Shown: positions 13,343-20,306 of the stretch, one piece after another | Position numbering within the stretch: the first letter of the stretch is position 1 | Layout: every line of letters begins with the position of its first letter | From: an uncultured Gammaproteobacteria bacterium | GTDB lineage: Bacteria; Pseudomonadota; Gammaproteobacteria; Steroidobacterales; GCA-2729495 | Assembly (NCBI GenBank): GCA_937958785.1 | Contig: CALGMY010000234.1 | Coordinates: 1-24,629 of the forward strand | Direction: 5' to 3' | DNA length: 24,629 bases | The notes under the pieces: generated by a model | The model's input: the letters and a program-made list of their open reading frames with translations, nothing else | What the model was told of the DNA's origin: nothing | The model's database searches: none | Translations under genes and position numbers: made by a program

Positions 13343-14284
13343 CTAGAACCGCACCACTGGCGGCAGGTTGGCCATCGACCACACCTCGTAGGGCACCACC
13401 TTCCGGGACATGGTGTCCGCGAAGACCTGGTCTTCCAGCCAGCGCTTGCGCATGCCGGCCTGCTCGGCGAAGTCGGCCTCGGTGGCCCGCTGGCGCCTGC
13501 GCTCGTCGAGGATGGCGAAGTACTCGCCGGTGAAGGCTTCGAACGCGTCCATGACGAGGGAGAGGTTCCGGTCGTCCACCTTCATCATGGGCCGCGCGTA
13601 GAGGCTGACCCCCACGCAGGCCGCCCGCAGGGCGTCCCGGTGGTGCTTCTTGCCGAAGTCGCTGTCGCAGAGCTCGGTGCGGAAACGGCTGATGTCCTCG
13701 CCGTACTTCACGAAGACCTTCTCGACGGCGGCCTTCAGGCGCTGGTTGTCGTCCTCGTGCCAGACGCCCGGCACGTAGTCCATGTAGCCCGCGAGCAGGC
13801 CGGCGCCGTTCTTGAGGTAGGTGAAGTACACCGTGGCGTGGAGCATGCCCACGTGGGGCGTCGCCGGATGCACGTTCATCTCCATGTAGCGGGAGAAGAG
13901 GGGGTCCGGGACCATGGGCGGCATGCCCTTCTTCTGCACGTTGATGTACCAGCCCGCCTTCTCGATGACCTTGCCCCGGGCCACCTTCACCGTGTGGGTC
14001 GCGGTGTCGTAGTCGAAGACCTTGTCCTCCAGCGTGCTCTTGCCATTGAAGTCCTGCACCCGGGCGAAGAAGTCGGCCTCCATGCGGTCCTCGAAGGCCT
14101 GCATCCGGTCGGCCAGGGCCTGCTGCTCCGGCTTCAGGACCGGTGCCGGGGCGGGTGCCGCCGCCGCGGCGGGCGGGCTGGCGGACTCGTCGGCGCTGAC
14201 GAGGCGGGTCCCCGCGGCCAGCGTGAGGGCCAGCGTGACGCCCAGGGCGAGGGCAAGGGGGGCGTACCTCTGCTTCATGAACAT
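13343..14284 (-). CDS. Exported HemF-fold protein, divergent coproporphyrinogen oxidase homologue lacking the catalytic Arg
   Basis: A 313-residue protein. Residues 1-31 form a signal peptide, followed by an Ala/Pro linker (33-48). The rest follows the oxygen-dependent coproporphyrinogen III oxidase (HemF) fold along its length: RGKVIEKAGWYINV (103-116), VHPATPHVGMLHATVYF (138-154), AGYMDYVPGVWHEDD (165-179), KYGEDISRF (193-201), LCDSDFGKKHHRDALRA (205-221) and a C-terminal segment ending MANLPPVVRF. By eye, H149 matches human H258 and D169 matches D282, but the catalytic R262 position is Y153. The RGIGGLFFDD motif reads RAACVGVSLY. True HemF is cytoplasmic, so haem synthesis is unlikely. A periplasmic binding or oxidase role on another ligand is inferred. 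It is divergent from the SDR gene with operator S3 between. Confidence 0.7.
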   Translation of the reverse strand: MFMKQRYAPLALALGVTLALTLAAGTRLVSADESASPPAAAAAPAPAPVLKPEQQALADRMQAFEDRMEADFFARVQDFNGKSTLEDKVFDYDTATHTVKVARGKVIEKAGWYINVQKKGMPPMVPDPLFSRYMEMNVHPATPHVGMLHATVYFTYLKNGAGLLAGYMDYVPGVWHEDDNQRLKAAVEKVFVKYGEDISRFRTELCDSDFGKKHHRDALRAACVGVSLYARPMMKVDDRNLSLVMDAFEAFTGEYFAILDERRRQRATEADFAEQAGMRKRWLEDQVFADTMSRKVVPYEVWSMANLPPVVRF

Positions 14285-14334
14285 GCGCGTTTGTCCTGTG
14301 TGCGGTTGCGGGTTTTGCGGGCGCCGGCCTAAGA

Positions 14335-14352
14335 TGTCTTAAGACTAATACA
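14335..14352. promoter_or_regulatory. Operator site S3 of the three-site inverted-repeat set
   Basis: TGTCTTAAGACTAATACA lies almost midway between the HemF-like (14284, minus) and SDR (14402, plus) starts. Its right half CTAATACA matches the set consensus exactly and its left half matches six of eight. It also contains the perfect palindrome GTCTTAAGAC (14336-14345). TAATAC at 14346-14351 could be the -10 of the SDR operon. Confidence 0.6.
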
Positions 14353-14401
14353 GGACGCGCGCCAAGTCGCCACCGGCGGCGGGTCGCGAGCGGTGTTCGG
14401 G

Positions 14402-15214
14402 ATGACGAATGTGGTGATTACCGGCAGTACCCGGGGCATCGGCCTCGGCATTGCCCGGGAGTTCGCGCGGCGTGGCCACGCCGTGGTCGTGAGCGGGCGC
14501 ACGCCCGGGGCGACGGCCAGGGCGGTGCAGGACATCGGGACGGCCGGCGGGCGCATCACGGGGATCGCCTGTGACGTCAGCTCCCTGGCGGCGGTCGGGG
14601 CGCTGTGGGCCGGAGCAGCGGCCGCGCTGGGCCAGGTCGACATCTGGCTCAACAACGCGGGACAGGCCCACGAGACCCACCGCTTCTGGCAGCAGCCGCC
14701 GGAAATCCTGGCGCCCATCGTGGCCACCAACCTCACCGGGCTCATGCACGGCTGCCACGTGGCCATGCGGGGCATGCTGGCGCAACGGGACGGACCGTAC
14801 GGCAAGGGCGCCATCTACAATCTCACCGGCTTCGGCCGCACCAACATCTACCAGCCCGGGATGGCGATCTACGGGGCGACCAAGCGGGCGGTGGACTACT
14901 TCAGCCGGGCCCTGGCGAAGGAGGCCGAGGGCAATGGGGTCATCGTCGGCCAGATCAATCCCGGCATGGTGGTCACCGACATGCTGCGCCAGGGCTACCG
15001 CACCTCCGTCCGGGATCCCGCGACGATCCGCCGCTTCTACAATATCCTGGCGTCGACGCCCGACGAGGCCGCCGGCTTCATCGTGGACCAGGTCCTCGCC
15101 AACCGCCGGTCCGGGGTGCTCATCAACCGGGAGCCGCGCCGGGCGGTGCTGGCAAAGCTGCTCATGGCGCCCTTCCGGCGGCAGCGGCGTGACGTACTCG
15201 CGGAGAACCAGTGA
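14402..15214 (+). CDS. Short-chain dehydrogenase/reductase (SDR)
   Basis: A 270-residue classical-type SDR. The Rossmann cofactor motif TGSTRGIGLGIA is at 7-18, followed by SGRTPG (an Arg after the second strand favours NADP(H)), CDVSS and NNAG. The active-site Tyr and Lys are in YGATK. The usual catalytic Ser, about 13 residues before the Tyr, appears replaced: the segment reads NLTGFGRTNIYQPGMAIY, offering Thr or Gly instead. The C-terminal region, with RREPRR-like basic residues and MAPFRRQRR, is longer than in short SDRs. A GTG at 14393 is an alternative start; ATG 14402 gives the standard N-terminus. It is the first gene of a plus-strand set, with the flavin oxidoreductase starting directly after its stop. 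The substrate is probably an alcohol or ketone of the local pathway. Confidence 0.87.
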   Translation: MTNVVITGSTRGIGLGIAREFARRGHAVVVSGRTPGATARAVQDIGTAGGRITGIACDVSSLAAVGALWAGAAAALGQVDIWLNNAGQAHETHRFWQQPPEILAPIVATNLTGLMHGCHVAMRGMLAQRDGPYGKGAIYNLTGFGRTNIYQPGMAIYGATKRAVDYFSRALAKEAEGNGVIVGQINPGMVVTDMLRQGYRTSVRDPATIRRFYNILASTPDEAAGFIVDQVLANRRSGVLINREPRRAVLAKLLMAPFRRQRRDVLAENQ

Positions 15215-16231
15215 ATGAAGGTCGACGTAATCCTCGAGGCGGGGCTGCCGGCCGCTCGCGTGGAGGCGCTCGGCCAGCTCGCCGAGAAGCACGGGATCCA
15301 GACCCTCTGGGTCGCCAGCTTCCCGTCCCGGCGTGATCCGGTGCCCGCCCTCGCGCTGCTGTCCCGCTGCACCACGCGGCTGCGCCTCGGCACCCTGCCC
15401 ACCAGCCCCTGGGAGGTGCACCCGCTGCGCATCGCCGACCAGCTGCTCACGCTCAACGAGCTTAGCGACGGGCGCGCCACCATCCTCATCGGCGGGCTCG
15501 GCCACTCGGTGACCCGGGTGACGGGCCTCGAGCCCGTGCGGCGCGTGACCGCGGTCCGGGACACGGTCCGCATCCTGAAGGGCCTGCGCCCCGATGCGAT
15601 GCTGAACTACGCGGGCGAGCTGTACTCGCTGAAGAACTACCAGGCCGAGTGGGCCACCACGCAGCCGCCGCCCCGGGTGTATGCCGGCGCGACCTTCAGC
15701 AAGATGATGCGCATGGCCGCCGGCGTGGCCGACGGCACGATGATGTCCGACGTGCCGGTGCAGCGCATGCCCGAGGTCATGGGCTGGCTCGATGCCGGCC
15801 TCAGGGCCGCGAACCGGCCGCGCCGCGACTTCCGCGTGAACAACTTCATGGCCTGGCACGTGAAGGAGGACCGGAGCGCCGCCGTGGCGGAGGCCCGCCG
15901 CGAGCTCATCTGGCGCGGCCTCCTCATGACCTGGTTCACCAGCCTCTTCCTCGACCCCGACGATGCCGCGATGGTGGAGGAGAAGCGGCCGGCGTTCCTG
16001 CAGGCCTTCCTCACCCGCAGCCCGCACATCGAGGGCGTGCCGGAACCCGTCGTCGACAAGCTCGTCGAGAACATGACCCTCACCGGCTCGCCCGCCGACA
16101 TCGATCGCATCGCCCGCCACCTGAAGGACCTGGAGGCGGCAGGCCTCGACGAGGTCGCCCTGCGGCTGCACGACGAGCCGGAGGAGGGCCTGCGGCTCAT
16201 CGGCGAGCGGTTGCTGCCTGCGCTCGGCTGA
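15215..16231 (+). CDS. Luciferase-like (LLM class) flavin-dependent oxidoreductase
   Basis: A 338-residue TIM-barrel protein of the bacterial luciferase-like family, which uses FMN or F420. Landmarks are RLRLGTLPTSPWEVHPLRIADQLLTLNELSDGRATILIGG (about 58-97), where the barrel meets the flavin, VYAGATFSKMMRMAAGVADG (about 155-174) and the closing LTGSPADIDRIARHLKDLEAAGLDEVALRL. The family carries out monooxygenation, such as ketone to ester, or hydride transfer. Whether it uses FMN or F420 cannot be settled here; FMN is more likely outside Actinobacteria. The ATG at 15215 follows the SDR stop with no gap, so the two are one operon. An SDR plus a flavin monooxygenase is a common pairing for alcohol, then ketone, then ester steps; this is inference. 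Confidence 0.87.
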   Translation: MKVDVILEAGLPAARVEALGQLAEKHGIQTLWVASFPSRRDPVPALALLSRCTTRLRLGTLPTSPWEVHPLRIADQLLTLNELSDGRATILIGGLGHSVTRVTGLEPVRRVTAVRDTVRILKGLRPDAMLNYAGELYSLKNYQAEWATTQPPPRVYAGATFSKMMRMAAGVADGTMMSDVPVQRMPEVMGWLDAGLRAANRPRRDFRVNNFMAWHVKEDRSAAVAEARRELIWRGLLMTWFTSLFLDPDDAAMVEEKRPAFLQAFLTRSPHIEGVPEPVVDKLVENMTLTGSPADIDRIARHLKDLEAAGLDEVALRLHDEPEEGLRLIGERLLPALG

Positions 16232-16283
16232 GTCCTGGAGTAGCATCGGTGGCAACGGCCTGAAACCCCGGGGGAGAAGCTGC

Positions 16284-16856
16284 ATGAAGAGGTTGTCGCT
16301 CATTGTCGCCCTGCTGGCGGCCGTCACGGGGGCGCGGGCGGCCGAGCCCGCCCTGCCTCTGGCCTCGCCCTCGGTGCAGACCGAGGTCGAAGCGGTGATC
16401 CGCCAGATGTCCGCCATGTTCACCGACGTCAAGGGGCCGCAGCCCATCGAGCTCTTCGACCGGTCCGAGCCCGCCCCCCAGTACCTGGCCGAGGAGCAGC
16501 CTGACTGGATGATCGGCTGGGAGAAGCTGGAGTGGTACTTCAAGACCCCCGCGCGCTTCTCGTCGGTGCAGGCGATGGACATGAACCCCTCGAACATCCG
16601 CGTTCGCTCGCTCACGCCGGACCTCGCGCTGGCCACCTGGGACATCTTCGCCGAGATGAAATTCCGCTGGAGCCCGCCCATGGGTGAGCGGCTGCGGGCC
16701 AACGCCATCCTGCGCAAGACCGCCGAGGGCTGGCGCTTCATCTACTACGCCGAGGCGCCGAAGTCGACGCTGGCCTACGTGCAGGACATGTACGAGGGCC
16801 AGGCGACGCCGGAGTTCAGGAAGCGCTTCGAAACCCCGCCGAAGCCTGCACCTTGA
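16284..16856 (+). CDS. Secreted SnoaL/DUF4440-like small-domain protein
   Basis: A 190-residue protein with an N-terminal signal peptide (MKRLSLIVALLAAVTGARA, cleavage probably before AEP). The mature part has the alternating helix and strand pattern of the NTF2/SnoaL fold: VQTEVEAVIRQMSAMF, then IELFDRSEP, IRVRSLTPDLALATWDIFAEMKFR and GERLRANAILRKTAEGWRFIYYAEAP. The last segment (strand, RKTAEGWRFIYY) is typical of SnoaL-like domains. Export to the periplasm makes a standard cyclase or isomerase role uncertain; a ligand-binding role is possible. GGGGGAGAAG precedes the ATG. It follows the flavin oxidoreductase after 52 bp and overlaps the next gene by 4 bp, so it probably belongs to the same plus-strand operon. 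Confidence 0.65.
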   Translation: MKRLSLIVALLAAVTGARAAEPALPLASPSVQTEVEAVIRQMSAMFTDVKGPQPIELFDRSEPAPQYLAEEQPDWMIGWEKLEWYFKTPARFSSVQAMDMNPSNIRVRSLTPDLALATWDIFAEMKFRWSPPMGERLRANAILRKTAEGWRFIYYAEAPKSTLAYVQDMYEGQATPEFRKRFETPPKPAP

Positions 16857-17236
16857 ACCTGCCCGAGGTCCTCTGGACCATCGCCTACTGCACCTTCCTG
16901 CTGGGGAGCGCCTGGTCCTTCCGCACCGATGGCGCCCCCGGCGCGGTGTGGATGATGTCGGCGGGGGCCCTCCTCGACGCGGCGGTCGCCTTCCTGCCCC
17001 AGATGGGCGTGGACTCGATGAGTTACGGCCTCGAGCGCACCAACCAGCTGTACTTCCTGTCCCTGGGCGCCGGCACGGTGGTCTACGCCCTGTTCCTGAC
17101 AGGCCTGTGGTTCCGGCACAAGGGACGGCGCAACCGCTTCCACTGGTGCATCGCGCTTGCCCAGCCGGTGTGGTTCCTGAGCTTCATCGGCTTCCTGTAC
17201 GCGCTGTACATCGTGCCGGACGCCATGCTCCGCTGA
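16853..17236 (+). CDS. Small four-helix membrane protein, unknown function
   Basis: A 127-residue hydrophobic protein with about four membrane segments, near residues 5-22, 31-50, 66-86 and 98-120. A short basic loop (RHKGRRNR, 88-95) fits a cytoplasmic connection. The TTG start at 16853 overlaps the previous stop (TTGA), which supports translational coupling to the SnoaL-like protein. No family is recognised. The gene may assist export or sit with the periplasmic protein encoded before it. Confidence 0.7.
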   Translation: MNLPEVLWTIAYCTFLLGSAWSFRTDGAPGAVWMMSAGALLDAAVAFLPQMGVDSMSYGLERTNQLYFLSLGAGTVVYALFLTGLWFRHKGRRNRFHWCIALAQPVWFLSFIGFLYALYIVPDAMLR

Positions 17237-17247
17237 GGGCCGGCCTC

Positions 17248-17280
17248 CCGTTCCGGGAAATCCCCATGGTTGGGGAACGG
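17248..17280 (+). other. Inverted repeat after the small membrane protein gene
   Basis: CCGTTCC (17248-17254) and GGAACGG (17274-17280) frame an inner repeat, TCCCC-ATGGTT-GGGGA (17261-17276), that overlaps the outer right arm. Either pairing forms a stable hairpin. It lies 12 bp after the stop at 17236 and 47 bp before the next ATG, so it may end the upstream operon. No T-run follows. Confidence 0.35.
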
Positions 17281-17327
17281 CCAATTCGGTTACCTTTGGC
17301 CTGGTTCGCGCTACAGAGGAAGCAGCC

Positions 17328-17648
17328 ATGCCCGAATCAGTCCATACGCCCTGGATGCGCCATCTCGATGGAATCGCGGACGAACTCCTGCACCTTGCCG
17401 TCGCCTGCGAAGTCCGGCTGCGGGACCCGGGCGTCGTCGAGCGGATACTGCGCAACGACGACACGGTCTGCGGCCGGAGGAATCCCGTGGGGTTCCGGAA
17501 ATTGCACAGCCTGGTGGTGGCGACGTTCGGGTCGCTGGACAAGGCGATCGACCGCATTGGTCCCGAGGAGCTCAAGCTGATCACCGATGCCATCGTTGCC
17601 CGCGTGGACGCGCGGCTCGCCCTGGGCCAAGGCGGCAAGCCGCAATGA
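17328..17648 (+). CDS. Uncharacterised 106-residue soluble protein coupled to PPK2
   Basis: A small, mostly helical, charged protein with no membrane segment or signal peptide. Notable stretches are HLDGIADELLHLAVACEVRLRDPGVVERIL and FGSLDKAIDRIGPEELKLITDAIVARVDARL. Two cysteines (C27 and C48) are present. GAGGAAGCAGCC precedes the ATG as a good ribosome binding site. Its stop overlaps the PPK2 start as ATGA, so the two are translated together. I do not recognise the family. A regulator or accessory factor of the kinase is possible, but only from position. Confidence 0.7.
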   Translation: MPESVHTPWMRHLDGIADELLHLAVACEVRLRDPGVVERILRNDDTVCGRRNPVGFRKLHSLVVATFGSLDKAIDRIGPEELKLITDAIVARVDARLALGQGGKPQ

Positions 17649-18544
17649 ACGCCACGCAACTGAAGCGCATCGCGAAGTTCATCCGCCCCTACCGCATCAC
17701 CAGCGGCAGGGGCTTTCGCCTGAAGGACATGGACCCCGCCGACACGGCCCATCTCGACTCCGGCGACAAGGGTGAGGCCAAGGAGATGCTGGCCCAGGGC
17801 GTACAGTGGCTCGCGGAGCAGCAGGACAAGCTCTACGCCCAGGACCACTGGGCCCTGCTGCTGGTCTTCCAGGCCATGGACGCGGCAGGCAAGGACAGCA
17901 CCATCAAGCACGTCACGTCGGGCATCAACCCGCAGGGCTGCACCGTGACGTCCTTCAAGCAGCCGTCTGCCGAGGAACTGGACCACGATTACCTCTGGCG
18001 TTACATGCGCAGCGTGCCGGCGCGGGGCCAGATCGGCATCTTCAACCGCTCCTATTACGAGGAGGTCCTGGTCGTGAAGGTGCACCAGGAGCTGCTGGCG
18101 CGGCAGAAGATGCATCCCTCGCTGGTGACGAGGAAGGTCTGGGAGCACCGCTACCAGGACATCCGTCACTACGAGCGTTACCTTGCCCGCAACGGTTTCC
18201 TCACCGTGAAGTTCTTCCTCCACGTCTCGAAGGCGGAGCAGAAGCGGCGGTTCATGGAGCGGCTGGACCGGCCCGAGAAGAACTGGAAGTTCTCGGCTTC
18301 CGACGTGGCAGAGCGGGGGCACTGGGCGGACTACCAGGCGGCCTACGAGGAAGCCATCCGGAATACCGCCACCGAACACGCCCCGTGGTACGTGGTGCCG
18401 GCCGACAACAAGTGGTTCACCCGGCTGGTCGTGGCCGCGGCCGTCGTCGATGCCATGGCCGGGCTGAAGCTGCACTACCCGAAGCTCGGGCCGGCGAAAC
18501 TCCGGGAGCTGGCGGCGGCCCGCAAGCGCCTGGCAGCGGAGTAG
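17645..18544 (+). CDS. Polyphosphate kinase 2 family nucleotide phosphotransferase
   Basis: A 299-residue PPK2-family kinase, which transfers phosphate between polyphosphate and nucleotides. Walker A is MDAAGKDSTIKHV (about 78-90), where the more usual residue is Gly at the Ser. The Walker B/lid region FNRSYYEEVLVVKVH lies at about 133-147. The lid RRFMERLDRPEKNWKFSASD and the closing YVVPADNKWFTR are standard. FNRSYYEEVL in place of FDRSWYNRA suggests the single-domain branch related to class III enzymes, which can phosphorylate AMP and ADP. It is the second gene of a coupled pair and converges on the SulP gene, 3 bp apart. Direction of phosphate flow in the cell is not readable. Confidence 0.92.
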   Translation: MNATQLKRIAKFIRPYRITSGRGFRLKDMDPADTAHLDSGDKGEAKEMLAQGVQWLAEQQDKLYAQDHWALLLVFQAMDAAGKDSTIKHVTSGINPQGCTVTSFKQPSAEELDHDYLWRYMRSVPARGQIGIFNRSYYEEVLVVKVHQELLARQKMHPSLVTRKVWEHRYQDIRHYERYLARNGFLTVKFFLHVSKAEQKRRFMERLDRPEKNWKFSASDVAERGHWADYQAAYEEAIRNTATEHAPWYVVPADNKWFTRLVVAAAVVDAMAGLKLHYPKLGPAKLRELAAARKRLAAE

Positions 18545-18547
18545 GGT

Positions 18548-20305
18548 TCAGGCCTGCTGGTCCTCCCAGTCGACCCACTCGACCGGGTGGCTCGCGAGGT
18601 AGTCGGATACGGCCGAACCGAGCGTCGGGAAGAAGCTGCCGGGACCCATCCGGGCCAGGAGCCCGAAGCGCTGGAGCTTGTCCTTCACAGGGTCCTTCAT
18701 CTCGGCGAAGCACAGCTCGATGCCCGCGGTTGCCAGCATCCCGTCGAGTTCCAGCAGGATGTCGGCCGCCGTCACATCGACACTGGTCACCGGTTCGGCG
18801 GCCACCACGACGCGACGTACCGGAGTCGGTGCCGAAGCCACGGCGTCGAGGACCCGCTCGCTGAACAGCTCTGCATTGGCAAAGAAGAGCGGTGCATCCC
18901 ACCGAAACAGCACGAGGCCGGGAATGCGGCGCGCGTCGGGGTAGCGGGTGATGTCGTGGTAGCCCTTCACCCCGTCGGCCCTGCCGAGCACTGCCGAGTG
19001 GGGGCGCCACCCGTCCCACAGGAACTCGATCACCGCGATCACGATGGCAATGCCGATTCCCGGGATCACGCCGAAGACGGCGACGCCCACCAGGCACGTG
19101 ATCGAGAGCCAGAACTCCCAGCGCTGGATCCGCCAGATGCGGCGCAGGTCGGCGATCTCGAAGAGCCCGAGGGCGGCAGCGATCACCACCGCCGCCAGGG
19201 CGCTCGACGGCAGGTGCCGCAGCAGGTCGGACCCCACCAGCAGCAGCAGCGTTACCACGCCGGCCCCGACCAGCCCGGCCAGCTGGGTGCGGGCGCCCGC
19301 CGCCTCGGCCACCGGGGTCCGGGACGAGCTGCTGCTGACCGGGAAACCCTGGAAGAAGCCCGTTGCGAGGTTGGCCGCCCCCAGCGCGATCATTTCCTGG
19401 TCAGGGTTGACGTACTGGCCTGTGCGGGCCGCCCAGGTGCGCGAGAGCACGCTGGTGTCGGCGAAGGAGACGAGGGCAATTGCGAGGCCGCCGGTGAGCA
19501 CGGGCGCCAGGTCGGCCGTGGTGACCAGCGGCAGGGTGAAGTCGGGCAGGCCGGCAGGTATGGGACCCAGCACCTCGACGCCGGCGCGGGTGTCGAGGCC
19601 CAGCAAGCCGGTCACGAGGGTCGCGGCAATCACGGCCAGCAGGATGCCGGGGAGGCGCCCGCGGTTCTTCAGGAGCAGGATCACTGCCAGCGTACCGATG
19701 CCGATCAGGGTCGCCGTCCCGTTGGCCCGCCCGTCGGCCAGTGCCACCCCGGTCGCCCACAGCCGGCGCAGCGGCCCGTCGCCGTCCGCGTCGAAGCCGA
19801 ACAGCCGGGGCAGCTGGCTGATGAGCACGGTGAGGGCGATGCCGTTCATGTAGCCGTAGCGGATCGGCTTCGACAGCAACTCTGTGACGAAGCCGAGTCG
19901 CGCGAGGCCCGCGACGATGCACACGGTCCCCGAGACGATGGCGAGCAGCCCCGCGAGCGCGATGGCCCGGGCCGGGTCGCCGGCGGCCAGCGGCGCCACC
20001 ACGGCGAGGATGATGGCGGCAAGGGACGAGTCCGGCCCCAGCACGAGGATGCGGCTCGGGCCGAACAGCGCATAGGCGAAGAGGGGCACGATCGTGGCGT
20101 AGAGGCCGTAGATGCCGGGTACGCCGGAGGCCACCGCGTAGGCGATGCCGACGGGCACCAGCATGGTGGCGAGCACGACGCCCGCGGCGAGGTCGTTGCG
20201 CAGCCACCGCGGCTCGTACGCCGCGAGGACGCGCAGGCCGGGCAACCAGCGCCGCCAGTCCGACAACGCCAGCGGATCCTCTCGGCGTGGGATCCGGGCT
20301 GGCAA
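18548..20305 (-). CDS. SulP-family (SLC26-type) anion transporter with STAS domain
   Basis: A transporter of about 585 residues. The membrane part has the SulP entry motif NDLAAGVVLATMLVPVGIAYAVASGVPGIYGLYATIVP, then GPDSSLAA and some dozen hydrophobic helices. The C-terminal cytoplasmic STAS domain starts near GLVLFRWDAPLFFANAELF and contains PVTSVDVTAADIL. SulP proteins carry sulfate, bicarbonate, C4-dicarboxylates or other anions; the substrate is not predictable. No ATG is available near the N-terminus. I chose the TTG at 20305, just after the efflux lipoprotein stop and preceded by GGGGGCAG. A TTG at 20338 in the same frame, overlapping that gene, is possible and would add 11 residues. 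It is the last gene of the minus-strand group. Confidence 0.9.
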   Translation of the reverse strand: MPARIPRREDPLALSDWRRWLPGLRVLAAYEPRWLRNDLAAGVVLATMLVPVGIAYAVASGVPGIYGLYATIVPLFAYALFGPSRILVLGPDSSLAAIILAVVAPLAAGDPARAIALAGLLAIVSGTVCIVAGLARLGFVTELLSKPIRYGYMNGIALTVLISQLPRLFGFDADGDGPLRRLWATGVALADGRANGTATLIGIGTLAVILLLKNRGRLPGILLAVIAATLVTGLLGLDTRAGVEVLGPIPAGLPDFTLPLVTTADLAPVLTGGLAIALVSFADTSVLSRTWAARTGQYVNPDQEMIALGAANLATGFFQGFPVSSSSSRTPVAEAAGARTQLAGLVGAGVVTLLLLVGSDLLRHLPSSALAAVVIAAALGLFEIADLRRIWRIQRWEFWLSITCLVGVAVFGVIPGIGIAIVIAVIEFLWDGWRPHSAVLGRADGVKGYHDITRYPDARRIPGLVLFRWDAPLFFANAELFSERVLDAVASAPTPVRRVVVAAEPVTSVDVTAADILLELDGMLATAGIELCFAEMKDPVKDKLQRFGLLARMGPGSFFPTLGSAVSDYLASHPVEWVDWEDQQA

Positions 20306-20306
20306 G

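Noticed and set aside
14345..16741. Long minus-strand open frame (798 codons) opposite the SDR and flavin oxidoreductase
   Set aside because: Covers genes with complete motifs on the plus strand; the translation is His/Arg/Gly-rich and without a domain.
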